DNA of 64,000 nt from Legionella_A sp963772805 (GCA_963772805.1 CAVYYU010000008.1:744001-808000), one strand, 5' to 3'. Positions 53,832 to 62,914 are shown, counted from the first letter of the stretch. Notes: generated by a model not told the origin, from the letters alone. Program-made: numbers and translations.

Positions 53832-55604
53832 ATGCCACACGGTAGTAATAAAAATGAAGCACAAGAAACGAGGGATACTCTTGTTAATGACGCTAAAAAT
53901 ACGTTGGGAAAATTAAGTAATATCCATTTACAGTACCCAATCTACGAACATAATGCTGAGGTTTGGTCTAGTCCTTATCAGCCTTTAAATTATTTAAAGC
54001 AAAGTAATAGTAAATTACAGGCGGGAAATTTAAAAGATGGCATTGATGACTTACTTGCCGCGATTATCTTAAATCCTGGTGACCCCTGGTATTATAAAAG
54101 ACTCATCGACATCAGATTGATTGATGCCGATCTTCATGGTGCAATTAATGATTTGACTATCGCTATTGGGTTAAATCCTGTTAGCCCCTGCTATTATGCT
54201 AGCCGAGCCGCGATTAAGCTTTTCAATAATGATTATGTAGGTGCAGGCAGTGACGCAGTGATAGCGGAAAAACTGGATCCAGCGAACAAAGAACTTTATA
54301 AGATCTATTTGAACGAAGCGAATGAATTTGCGCCTGATTATCAAAGATACATCAAACACGTAAGAGATACACTGGCGTCGACACCACCCGTTGAAAACAC
54401 AAACCATCCTGAAAACATCAAAAAAAGAAAGTTAAAATTGATAGAAAATCAGGATGCAGAAAGAAAACCATTGCAAGTGAAGAAAACAAGAACACGTTCA
54501 ACGAATACTGCGGAAGATTCTGCAAAGCTATCGCAATCTTTTCGCTCGCCACAAGTATTCATGATGAGGATACTAACTTGGCCTATTGCTGATAAATTAC
54601 TGGAGTTTGCCAGACACCAATTTATTGAAACCAAAACCAGAGAAAGGCTGCGTTTATTACGCCACGAACAAGTGCAGAGCGCAACAAGCTATCCCCTGCT
54701 AACTACAACATCAGAAAGCATGACTAGTTCATACTCGTTTTTTGCAAAAAATATTTCCAATTTTACTCAACAAACAGAAATACTGCGCGGCACCTTTGCC
54801 GGAGAAAAGATTTTCTTTTGCAAGATAAGTAATAATGGTGTTGATAAATTGAATAGCACTCCAGGAAGCTGTGGCTATATTTCACTAAACACTACGCGAG
54901 AAAAGCTTGAAACCATATTAAATGAGAATATTAATAATCTTGAGCTTCGCAAACTAATTGGTGGCCAAATTCATAACGATTATAGCGAGAATCAATTAAA
55001 ACTAAGCCCTTATGCTATGAGAAAGTTGCAAGAGTGTATACACACAGTCGACACAGCACGAAATAATGAAACAATGCTGATCAAGAGGCATTTAAATATC
55101 TTGGGTAAAACCAATGAAACAAGCAATACACATGAATTAATTAATATTTATAGTAACAGCGTTGATGGAAATGAACTGCCTGATAATATTAAAAAATCAT
55201 TATCCAAGCACTATGGAATCAATGATAATCAAGAATATGCGGCTATCGAAGAACTAAAGAACGCTTCAATTGATTTAAAAAAAGCCGAGTTCCAACTTGA
55301 AGCGTTTTTATATAGTAAACAAGCCGTCTCTGATTATATAGAAGTCAATATAAAAAAGGAGTGGATGGGTATTCGCGTTGCCGCTGCATGGGCAAAAGTG
55401 ACCAACCGTACATTGAGAATTTGGCGGGTTAATACTCAACCTGCATCGATAGATTCAGACCCGGATACATTGTATTTGCTACGAATGGAAAGTGTATTTT
55501 CAAAAAATAAAGACGATGACCCCATTGATATTATTCATCTTGACGGTAATCATTTCGAGAGACTGTCGATGTTACCTACTCAGAGCCCGGCATATAAACG
55601 CTGA
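53832..55604 (+). CDS. TPR plus OTU-like cysteine protease domain protein (effector-like)
   Basis: A 590-aa protein. Residues ~55-165 hold three TPR-like units (GNLKDGIDDLLAAIILNPGD, then DLHGAINDLTIAIGLNP and a third). Residues ~340-580 resemble an OTU domain: a possible nucleophile in NSTPGSCGYISLNTTREKL (Cys347), then EWMGIRVAAAWAKVTNRTLR and IW, and a C-terminal IIHLDGNHFERL with candidate His574. OTU domains remove ubiquitin, and Legionella has several OTU effectors. The fold call is by motif pattern only, and the Asp of the usual DGNC motif is not in place. It is inserted in the ast cluster and could be horizontally acquired. Confidence 0.55.
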   Translation: MPHGSNKNEAQETRDTLVNDAKNTLGKLSNIHLQYPIYEHNAEVWSSPYQPLNYLKQSNSKLQAGNLKDGIDDLLAAIILNPGDPWYYKRLIDIRLIDADLHGAINDLTIAIGLNPVSPCYYASRAAIKLFNNDYVGAGSDAVIAEKLDPANKELYKIYLNEANEFAPDYQRYIKHVRDTLASTPPVENTNHPENIKKRKLKLIENQDAERKPLQVKKTRTRSTNTAEDSAKLSQSFRSPQVFMMRILTWPIADKLLEFARHQFIETKTRERLRLLRHEQVQSATSYPLLTTTSESMTSSYSFFAKNISNFTQQTEILRGTFAGEKIFFCKISNNGVDKLNSTPGSCGYISLNTTREKLETILNENINNLELRKLIGGQIHNDYSENQLKLSPYAMRKLQECIHTVDTARNNETMLIKRHLNILGKTNETSNTHELINIYSNSVDGNELPDNIKKSLSKHYGINDNQEYAAIEELKNASIDLKKAEFQLEAFLYSKQAVSDYIEVNIKKEWMGIRVAAAWAKVTNRTLRIWRVNTQPASIDSDPDTLYLLRMESVFSKNKDDDPIDIIHLDGNHFERLSMLPTQSPAYKR

Positions 55605-55641
55605 TGGCATAACCATCAATTTGCTCACAAGGAAGTTAGTG

Positions 55642-57009
55642 ATGAAAACATATGAATTAAATATGGATGGCTTGGTCGGACCAAGTCATCACTATGCAGG
55701 ACTTTCAGCAGGGAATATTGCTTCGATGTCCAATGCGTTGACCATTGCAAATCCCGCCGCCGCCGCACGTCAGGGTCTGGAAAAAATGCGTCTATTACAT
55801 CACTTAGGACTTAAGCAAGCGGTAATACCTCCTCATCAACGTCCTAACTTGCATCTATTGCATCAACTAGGATTTACCGGTACTCCCGCTGAGCAAGTAC
55901 GTAAAGCCAAACGCACCGATCCAAATTTGTTAGGCGCCTCATATTCCGCTTCAAGCATGTGGGCGGCGAACACGGCTACGATCTCAGCGAGTGCGGATAC
56001 TGAAGATAAACGTGTACATTTTACTCCAGCCAATCTGATCAGTAATTTACATCGCCATCAAGAAGCTGATTTTTCCTGGAAATTGCTGCAATCTCTCTTT
56101 GCGGAACAGCGGTATTTCCACCATCACCCCCCCCTGCCAAAAACAATGATTACCAGCGATGAAGGTGCCGCTAATCATAATCGTTTATGTGCCGATCACG
56201 CCAGCCAGGGCATTAATCTTTTTGTGTATGGTAAGCGCGCCTTACCCGCGAATAACACTTCACCCGCCCCAATTCGTTTTCCGGCAAGACAAACATTAGA
56301 AGCGTCACAAGCCATTGCCAGACGGCACCTATTAAATCCAAATCAGGTGATATTTGCCTCACAAAACCCGCATGCAATCGACCAGGGCGTATTTCATAAC
56401 GACGTCATTGCAGTGGCAAATGAATCCGTATTGTTAATCCATGAGGAAGCCTTCGTTCATCAACAGAGTATTTTGGCGGAGTTAAACCGTATTACGACCT
56501 TCCCTTTACACATTATTGAAGTCAGCAACAAACAGTTAACCGTGGTAGATGCTGTAAAAAGTTATTTGTTTAACTCACAATTAGTTACCTTGCCGGGGCA
56601 TGGCGCTAAGAAAATGGCTTTAATTGCACCCGCTGAATGTGAGCATCAGCCACGTATTCATAAGCTTATAAGAGAGTTAATCACCTGCGACGACAATCCC
56701 ATCACACAAGTACATTTCATGGATCTCAAGCAAAGCATGTCCAATGGTGGCGGTCCTGCTTGCCTGCGTTTGCGGCTCCCTTTAACGGAGCAAGAATTAG
56801 CCGCGATGCATCAAGGTGTTTTAGTTGATGATGCACTATTGGATACCCTGGACGACTGGGTGCAACGTCATTACCGTACGCACTTGCATCCAGATGATTT
56901 GGATGATCCGGCATTGATAGATGAAAATTTTACCGCGTTGGATGAGCTGACGCGCATACTGTGTTTAGGCAATATTTACCCATTCCAGCTTGAAAAGACT
57001 ACAGCATGA
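55642..57009 (+). CDS. astB: N-succinylarginine dihydrolase
   Basis: A 455-aa AstB, second AST step (succinylarginine to succinylornithine, CO2 and ammonia). The N-terminal ELNMDGLVGPSHHYAGLS, SSMWAANTATISASADT, TSDEGAANHNRL, and the catalytic Cys in SNGGGPACLRLRLP near residue 373 are all present. The frame opens at 55492 inside the upstream gene, but ATG 55642 with GGAAG upstream begins the family sequence. Its last four bases overlap the next gene. Confidence 0.96.
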   Translation: MKTYELNMDGLVGPSHHYAGLSAGNIASMSNALTIANPAAAARQGLEKMRLLHHLGLKQAVIPPHQRPNLHLLHQLGFTGTPAEQVRKAKRTDPNLLGASYSASSMWAANTATISASADTEDKRVHFTPANLISNLHRHQEADFSWKLLQSLFAEQRYFHHHPPLPKTMITSDEGAANHNRLCADHASQGINLFVYGKRALPANNTSPAPIRFPARQTLEASQAIARRHLLNPNQVIFASQNPHAIDQGVFHNDVIAVANESVLLIHEEAFVHQQSILAELNRITTFPLHIIEVSNKQLTVVDAVKSYLFNSQLVTLPGHGAKKMALIAPAECEHQPRIHKLIRELITCDDNPITQVHFMDLKQSMSNGGGPACLRLRLPLTEQELAAMHQGVLVDDALLDTLDDWVQRHYRTHLHPDDLDDPALIDENFTALDELTRILCLGNIYPFQLEKTTA

Positions 57010-57737
57010 TCTGGAAAACCCTAGTCGGACGCTGTATTTATCAATCACCCGGCGGGTGTAAAGTATATCAAAACCATTTATATCGCTGGATGACATTCGG
57101 AAGTGATGCCGTACAAACACTGATAAACAGACACCATTCATACCAACCCGGGCTCGTTTATATAAACCCGCTGATAGTCGCCGTAAAAGAACAACCCGCG
57201 GATTGTTGTTTATTAGGATTAGGGGGAGCAGGCGTTGCACATGTGTTAAGTGCTTTTCTGGGAAAATCGCAAATAATAGCCGTTGAAAGCAGTCAAGATG
57301 TAATTGACACCGCAAAAACTTACTTCATGATTGACCAATTACAAAATTTAAAAATTGTACATCAAGACGCCAACATTTTTGTGCAGCAATGCGAGTCTCA
57401 ATATCAGCATTTACTGCTTGATCTCTCCGATGCCTACTCATTCCCCGCACACTGCAACAACGAGCATTTCTTTGCTCATTGTTATCGATTGTTATTACCA
57501 GACGGCGTACTTGCCGTCAATTTAGCAAATATACACGAGCAACGGCCTGTATTTTCTCATGTTCGCAAAATTTTCAATTGCAGTACTGTCGCCATACCTG
57601 TAAAAGGAACGGCTAACATGGTAATTCTAGCCTGCAACTCAGACTCGGTTTCACCCCTTATCAGTCTACTCCAGAAAAATAAGCACTTGAAAAAACTAAC
57701 TTGGGATAAGGAATGGGGCTGCATTGCGCAGATTTAA
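57006..57737 (+). CDS. Spermidine-synthase-like methyltransferase-fold protein
   Basis: A 243-aa protein with a Rossmann fold of the spermidine synthase/SAM-methyltransferase group: YRWMTFGSDAVQTLIN as the beta-hairpin entrance, CCLLGLGGAGVAHVLSAF (motif I), IIAVESSQDVIDTAKTYF, and a central LLLDLSDAYSFPAH where true synthases have the D-S/A-x-D active site. The aminopropyl-transfer residues are not clearly complete, so the substrate is uncertain. Translationally coupled to astB, suggesting a link to arginine/polyamine metabolism. Confidence 0.75.
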   Translation: MIWKTLVGRCIYQSPGGCKVYQNHLYRWMTFGSDAVQTLINRHHSYQPGLVYINPLIVAVKEQPADCCLLGLGGAGVAHVLSAFLGKSQIIAVESSQDVIDTAKTYFMIDQLQNLKIVHQDANIFVQQCESQYQHLLLDLSDAYSFPAHCNNEHFFAHCYRLLLPDGVLAVNLANIHEQRPVFSHVRKIFNCSTVAIPVKGTANMVILACNSDSVSPLISLLQKNKHLKKLTWDKEWGCIAQI

Positions 57738-58079
57738 TTTAATAAATAGGCTACACATCAAGGCTCGCGCGTCGTTCTAATAGAAACTAGCAAGGTTCGC
57801 GGGTCTATGGATCCCGCGCCAGAACTTCGCTTGATTTCTCTCACATACTAGGCTTTACTAGATAATGCCATGCACTCACCTGTGAACGTAATTATGCCTA
57901 CCCCCTATTGGTATGTCTGCCCTCAATTTTCTACAAACTAATCTGAAAAATGCATCCATATTATCTGTCAGTGGATACAATGAAATTTTGGTTAACGTGC
58001 TCCCATATTAGAAATCACGGGTATTACTGGATTTACTGTAAAGCACCCTTTTTTAATTAAGTGCATAAAGGAGAGCATC
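57738..58079. other. Intergenic region
   Basis: 342 bp. A CGCGGG/CCCGCG hairpin near 57799-57818 may terminate the ast transcript. Nothing else recognised, except a strong Shine-Dalgarno AAAGGAG at 58067-58073 belonging to the next gene. Confidence 0.45.
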
Positions 58080-58838
58080 ATAGTTATACCAATAAAAAAG
58101 CAAATTATCATACGTATTGCAGTAATTTTTGCAACTATTGAATTGTTAATTATGTTGTTTTTAAGTTATATCTTGACAAGTTTACCTCCAATTATTGAAA
58201 CAATCTTGGATGCGTCATTATTGGTTTTAATAACCACTCCGATGATTTATTTTAAAGTGATTAGTCCTTATATCGTTGCTAACGATGAGCTACTTGCTCG
58301 TATTCATCGTTTGGCGCTTATCGATGAATTAACTCAATTGGGAAATCGCCGCGCACTGATTGAACATTTCAACAGGTTTTTATCAATCAATATTAGGCAA
58401 AATAATTACGGAGCACTGTTATCAATAGATCTTGATAAATTTAAAATAATTAATGACGAGTTTGGACATGATGCTGGAGATGCTGTGTTGGTTGAGGTAG
58501 CAAGGCGCTTGACAAATATGGTCAGGAAAGCGAATGTTGTTTGTCGTATTGGAGGGGATGAGTTCATTATCTTACTTAATATGATTGATGATGATGGCGC
58601 AGAAGCGGTTCATAAAGCACAGTTAGTCGCTCAACGCATAATCAATTCATTTATGAAACCAATTAAGTTTAAAAAAAACCATTTTCAGGTTGGTGTAAGC
58701 ATTGGTCTGAAAATTATCACACCGGAACTCCAATCAATTGAGTCTGTATTGAAAGATGCGGATATAGCAATGTATAAAGCAAAGAAACTCGTCGATCAAA
58801 AAATTTGTGTTTTTGATCGACACTCCTGCTCATCGTGA
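58080..58838 (+). CDS. GGDEF diguanylate cyclase, membrane-anchored
   Basis: C-terminal GGDEF domain (residues ~75-240): LIDELTQLGNRRAL, SIDLDKFKIINDEFGHDAGD, the active site CRIGGDEFIILL, VGVSIGLKI and DIAMYKAKK. All residues for c-di-GMP synthesis are present; the RxxD inhibitory site is not obvious. Two membrane helices precede it. The first ATG in frame is 58143, but that would begin inside helix 1. The frame stays open to a rare ATA codon at 58080, six bases after AAAGGAG, giving a basic IPIKKQII lead-in. I favour this start; a mutated ATG is possible. Confidence 0.8.
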   Translation: MVIPIKKQIIIRIAVIFATIELLIMLFLSYILTSLPPIIETILDASLLVLITTPMIYFKVISPYIVANDELLARIHRLALIDELTQLGNRRALIEHFNRFLSINIRQNNYGALLSIDLDKFKIINDEFGHDAGDAVLVEVARRLTNMVRKANVVCRIGGDEFIILLNMIDDDGAEAVHKAQLVAQRIINSFMKPIKFKKNHFQVGVSIGLKIITPELQSIESVLKDADIAMYKAKKLVDQKICVFDRHSCSS

Positions 58839-58984
58839 ACTAAGGTGCTCTGGTCTGTGGCCAGTTTTACGCACAAGCAATTTTATTGAAAAAGAAGAGA
58901 CCCCATTCAGACTGGCGTTGCCGAACCTCTCTGTACACACAAAGACCGCTAGGTGGGATTCTTGTTCCGCTGCTCTCTAAAAGT

Positions 58985-59203
58985 TTAATATGGCTGTTTT
59001 CCCCTAAGATTATACGCCCACCATAAAAGAGCTATAGTAATTATGGCATTGATTCCTATTACCCAAAAATTTAATTTGGTTGTTAAGATCATGAAGCGCA
59101 TATCTAAAGGCATTGTAATGAAATAAGGTAAAAAAATATGGCTTATGGTATGAAAAAATTCAGCGCCAGCAAAAAAAATCACAACATCCCGCAGCTTACA
59201 CAT
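58985..59203 (-). CDS. Small membrane protein, hypothetical
   Basis: A 72-aa protein with two hydrophobic helices (VVIFFAGAEFFHTISHIFLP and FWVIGINAIITIALLWWAYNL) and a positively charged C-terminus. A periplasm/cytoplasm loop contains MPLDMRFMILTTKLN. The balanced helix pattern suggests a real gene rather than noise; function unknown. Confidence 0.5.
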   Translation of the reverse strand: MCKLRDVVIFFAGAEFFHTISHIFLPYFITMPLDMRFMILTTKLNFWVIGINAIITIALLWWAYNLRGKQPY

Positions 59204-59385
59204 ACAAACCGCCTCGCAGTATTAGGTGTTATTGTATAATAATAGTTCAATTTTTTGGTTTTTGTCAAAACCAGGCGTTTGTGGCGAGTTGCCTCAAAAG
59301 AAATGTTACCGAAAACAGGAAATTTTAGATTCGTTGCCTCATAACTTATGTTACCGAAGAAAAATAATAATAAGGGACATTTTTT

Positions 59386-60567
59386 ATGGGGAAGTTATCG
59401 ATGGAGCTTTACTTAAAAAATTTGTCTAAACGTTACCATGCTGCAGGAAAGCGTGATAAAGGCATCATCCTGCAAGAATTATGTGAATCGAGTGGCTATC
59501 ACAAGAAGCATGCTATTCGATTGCTGAATGCTGTCCCAAAGAAGCAGAAACGTAAAATAAAGACAGGTAGGCCTAGCATATATCCAGAAAATCTTTATCT
59601 GGAGCCATTAAAGCGGATTTGGCTATTAAGCGACCAACTTTGTGGAAAACGATTGAAAATGGCCTTGCCGCTTTGGTTGCCTTATTATGGTGAGGCTTAT
59701 GGTGCATTAGATCCCGGGGTATATGAGGGTTTATTATCGATGAGCGCTGCAACCATCGACCGATTGCTCATCCCATTGCGCGTGAAATATAAACGTTCAT
59801 ACGGTGGCACAAAGCCTGGCAGTATATTAAAAAAACATATTCCAGTAAAAACAAATCAGTGGGATGAAGACAGGCCTGGCTATCTAGAAGCGGATACGGT
59901 GGCTCACTGTGGGTCATCCCTGAATGGCAGCTTTGTATGGAGTCTAACGATGACCGATATAAACTGCGGATGGACTGAGCTTAGAGCCGTTTGGAACAAA
60001 GGGGCTACTGGCGTGGTATCGCAGATAAAAGATATTGAAGAGAACTTACCTTTTCTTATTTTGGGATTTGATTGTGATAATGGCTCTGAATTTCTCAATT
60101 GGCATTTAATGCATTATTTTTCGAACGAGGCAGGTGCTCATAGGATCCATTTTACTCGTTCTAGGCCTTATCATAGTGATGATAATGCCCATGTTGAGCA
60201 AAAAAATTGGACTCATGTAAGGCAATTAATGGGTTATTCTCGCCTTGATAATGAAGCCCTTGTTGAGTTGATGAATGACCTTTATAAAAATGAAGTGTCC
60301 CAAATGAATAATTTTTTTCTTCCCAACTTTAAACTTATTGAAAAACAGAGGGTTCAAGCCAAAATTATAAGGAAACATAGCAAGCCAGAAACACCTTATC
60401 AACGCTTAATTAAGTCAGAACATATCAGTGAGGACAAGAAAAAAGAACTAACAGAAGCTTACAATCAACTGAACCCGTTTATGCTACAGAAAACGATCCA
60501 AAAAAAATTAAAACGAATTTTTTCATTGGTAAATATCAAAACCGATTCAAAAATGCGCTATATTTAA
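59386..60567 (+). CDS. DDE/rve-domain transposase
   Basis: A 393-aa integrase-catalytic transposase. The N-terminal helices (SKRYHAAGKRDKGIILQELC, then SGYHKKHAIRLLN) resemble a helix-turn-helix. rve core: GYLEADTVAHCG (Asp), GFDCDNGSEFLN (Asp), DNAHVEQKNWTHVRQLMGY (Glu). A basic C-terminal tail follows. It differs clearly from both the ISNCY and IS3 enzymes here. I cannot name the IS family with certainty. Intact. Confidence 0.85.
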   Translation: MGKLSMELYLKNLSKRYHAAGKRDKGIILQELCESSGYHKKHAIRLLNAVPKKQKRKIKTGRPSIYPENLYLEPLKRIWLLSDQLCGKRLKMALPLWLPYYGEAYGALDPGVYEGLLSMSAATIDRLLIPLRVKYKRSYGGTKPGSILKKHIPVKTNQWDEDRPGYLEADTVAHCGSSLNGSFVWSLTMTDINCGWTELRAVWNKGATGVVSQIKDIEENLPFLILGFDCDNGSEFLNWHLMHYFSNEAGAHRIHFTRSRPYHSDDNAHVEQKNWTHVRQLMGYSRLDNEALVELMNDLYKNEVSQMNNFFLPNFKLIEKQRVQAKIIRKHSKPETPYQRLIKSEHISEDKKKELTEAYNQLNPFMLQKTIQKKLKRIFSLVNIKTDSKMRYI

Positions 60568-60571
60568 ACAT

Positions 60572-60602
60572 ACGGTGCAGCCGGGGACGGCGATGACCGT
60601 GA
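60572..60602 (+). ncRNA. Shared structured motif, copy C (in rve-type IS)
   Basis: ACGG 60572-60575, TGCA, GCCG 60580-60583, GGGA, CGGC 60588-60591, GATGA, CCGT 60597-60600, GA. It begins 4 bp after the transposase stop, in the same orientation as copy A. Confidence 0.55.
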
Positions 60603-60615
60603 GGATATAAACGAA

Positions 60616-60662
60616 GGGGCCTCATTACCGGCCCCTTCACCCCGCTAGGATATTTATAGAGG
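60616..60662 (+). ncRNA. Shared hairpin plus GGATATTT box, copy C
   Basis: GGGGCC (60616-60621) pairs with GGCCCC (60630-60635), then TTCACCCC and GGATATTTATAGAGG, the same order as copies A and B. Confidence 0.5.
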
Positions 60663-60756
60663 ATATTTATGTTAATCAAGTCTCAGTTCGGTAACATGAG
60701 TTATGAGGCAACGAAAAGACCCTTGGGTAACATTTACTTATGAGGCAACTGGGTGG

Positions 60757-60895
60757 TGCAAGCTATCCGCGTAGTCAGTGTGAATTTACTTTGTGCGGTT
60801 TGGTGCGGAGATCGTTGATTATAGGTAATTAGATGTATCTTTGAGGCATAACATTCACCTGTCAATTATGTCCGGGAAAAGACCGACAATCGAGA
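60757..60895. other. Intergenic region after the IS
   Basis: Short gap; no gene recognised. Confidence 0.35.
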
Positions 60896-62611
60896 TTATG
60901 GAACATCAGCAGGAAGTGCTACTTCCTCATGTTTAGCTTCATCCTGAACCTTAGCTCGAGTTCGGCTGTTATTATAGATGCTGTAGCATACCAATCCAGC
61001 CACAACAACGTTCACAGCTATTAATGCGCCTCCAGCTCCTTCCTGACCCGCATCCAACGCAGCCCATGCACCTACAATCAATGCGACAACACTTACAGCG
61101 GATAACGCGATTAATAATTTATATTGAAACTCATGATTCGCTTGCAATCCCTGATTAGCAATCTGTAATCCATGGTGCGCTGGCAGACATTTTTGATGCG
61201 TTTCCAGCAATATTTGCAAGTCTTTTACAGTTGATTCAAGATTATCATTTAATCTTATTAGTACTCGGTTACTTGCAGTGCATCCTGGAGCGCGACCGGT
61301 TTTTTTAGCTGTATTAAACCGGCATTGCAGCAATGAATAGCTATAGGGCTCATCCTTATGATACTTGTCCTCTAGTAAAGCGTCTAATTGTCGCTCTATG
61401 TCGGGAATAGCCAACGTTTTTTTAGCCAGTATTTCATTGAGCACCATCCTGCCGCTGGTATCGTTGCGCACGTCATTATCAGAAAAATCGATGAGGGGCT
61501 TTAAAACTTCATTGCGTTTTTTTATTCCTTGTTGCACGATGATCTCATGACACAATTGCTCGGCATAATCTTTAGCGCCTGCATAATTTCCAATGATATT
61601 TGCAAGATCAGGGATAGCCACTTCATATGGAATTGCTGGGGCTATAAACGACGCTAAATAATTTCGATACAATTGACTTGTGTGGGTTGTGTTCATGCAA
61701 AAATCAATGGCCCTTTGATATTTTCCTTTCTTTGCCCAATCTAATATGCCCTTACCCGCTTTGTTTTTAACATCTGGATTTAATCCATATCGCTCAATCA
61801 GCATGGTCATTAATGAACGACTGCCAGAATAGGCAGCCTTGTGTAAAATGGTGTCTCCATTATTATCTTTAACGTCCTTATCACAACCTAATGCGATTAA
61901 CGCCCCCACCATACCCACATCACCTATTGAAGCGACTTCGTGCAAAGCTGTTACGCCACAATTGTCTTTCGTGTCTTTATCAAAGCCTAAGGTTATCAAT
62001 GCCTTGACCGCACCTGCATAGCCACTTGCGGCGGCAAAGTGAAAAGCGGTTGCACCCTCATTGTCTTTCGCCTCCTTATCAAAGCCTAAGGCGAGTAACG
62101 CTTTGACCGCGTTAGGATTACCACTCCACGCGGCATAGTGTAATGCGGTTGCACCCTCCTTGTCTTTCACCTCCTTATCAAAGCCTAAGACGATTAACGC
62201 TGCGACCGCGTTGGGATTACCACTAAATGCAGCGTAGTGCAACGCATTGGCGCCATGCGAATCGTTAACATTTTTGAGCAAACCGATGTCGTTAATTACA
62301 ATACCCGCTAGTAATAAAAGCTGAACGTGGGTATGTAAATGGATCCTGGATTGTTGAATTTTAAATAACACAAAGTTCCAGTCTATCTTGTCTGGCCAAT
62401 TGTTGTATGTATACACATCATCTGTAAACGTTATCCAAGGGTTCTTTTTTTGAAATGCCCGCAATATTGAATTAACGTCGTTTATAGTTGAGCCAACATG
62501 TTCTTTGTGCTCATGAAAGCTACCCATCGGGATGGCTGTTGCTAAAGGGTGTTGAAATTCAGATTGTGGCGAGCATTGCTCTGAGTTATCTTTGGCTTCA
62601 CGACGAGGCAT
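60896..62611 (-). CDS. Ankyrin-repeat protein with C-terminal membrane helices (effector-like)
   Basis: A 571-aa protein. Residues ~115-290 form five to six ankyrin repeats (GANALHYAAFSGNPNAVAAL, GATALHYAAWSGNPNAVKAL, and so on), three of them nearly identical at DNA level with a 99-bp period. A helical middle region follows, and residues ~505-555 contain two hydrophobic segments (LLIALSAVSVVALIVGAWAA and ALIAVNVVVAGLVCYSIY). No signal peptide. Ankyrin proteins are frequent Dot/Icm substrates in Legionellales; the C-terminal helices could place it in a host membrane. Secretion is inference. The ISNCY copy ends 78 bp upstream. Confidence 0.8.
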   Translation of the reverse strand: MPRREAKDNSEQCSPQSEFQHPLATAIPMGSFHEHKEHVGSTINDVNSILRAFQKKNPWITFTDDVYTYNNWPDKIDWNFVLFKIQQSRIHLHTHVQLLLLAGIVINDIGLLKNVNDSHGANALHYAAFSGNPNAVAALIVLGFDKEVKDKEGATALHYAAWSGNPNAVKALLALGFDKEAKDNEGATAFHFAAASGYAGAVKALITLGFDKDTKDNCGVTALHEVASIGDVGMVGALIALGCDKDVKDNNGDTILHKAAYSGSRSLMTMLIERYGLNPDVKNKAGKGILDWAKKGKYQRAIDFCMNTTHTSQLYRNYLASFIAPAIPYEVAIPDLANIIGNYAGAKDYAEQLCHEIIVQQGIKKRNEVLKPLIDFSDNDVRNDTSGRMVLNEILAKKTLAIPDIERQLDALLEDKYHKDEPYSYSLLQCRFNTAKKTGRAPGCTASNRVLIRLNDNLESTVKDLQILLETHQKCLPAHHGLQIANQGLQANHEFQYKLLIALSAVSVVALIVGAWAALDAGQEGAGGALIAVNVVVAGLVCYSIYNNSRTRAKVQDEAKHEEVALPADVP

Positions 62612-62854
62612 AGCGCTTAAATCTCTAAATCATACAGGCCCATTATTATACAGTTAGGACTTATTGGCGTCAAGTACGAGAGTTTTCCTGTCGGAGCAAA
62701 ATAGAAATGTCCCCTTTCGGGCAATTTAGAAATGTCACCTTGTAACATTAATCCCCTCTAAAAATATCCCAGGGGTTTGGGGACAGAGTCCCCATTTTAA
62801 ATAGCCCTGCGAAGCAGCCATTTTGGTCTTGGCGGCTGAAGATAAACAGCAGCT

Positions 62855-62885
62855 CAATCCCCTCACGGTCATTGCCGTCCCCGGC
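62855..62885 (-). ncRNA. Shared structured motif, second ISNCY copy
   Basis: Complement of the copy A motif, same position relative to the transposase stop; coordinates approximate. Confidence 0.5.
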
Positions 62886-62914
62886 TGTTCCGTAATTTAA
62901 TTATACAATATATT

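Larger units (their letters stand above)
59285..60752 (+). mobile_element. rve-type insertion sequence with doubled end motifs
   Basis: Each end holds two copies of a GTTGCCTCATAA..ATGTTACC box (left 59288 and 59333; right on the complement, ending near 60713 and 60749). GTGG flanks both sides (59281-59284, 60753-60756) and may be the target duplication. One transposase gene and a ~120-bp structured tail lie inside. The doubled end boxes recall the design of the ISNCY element, though the sequences differ. Confidence 0.75.
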
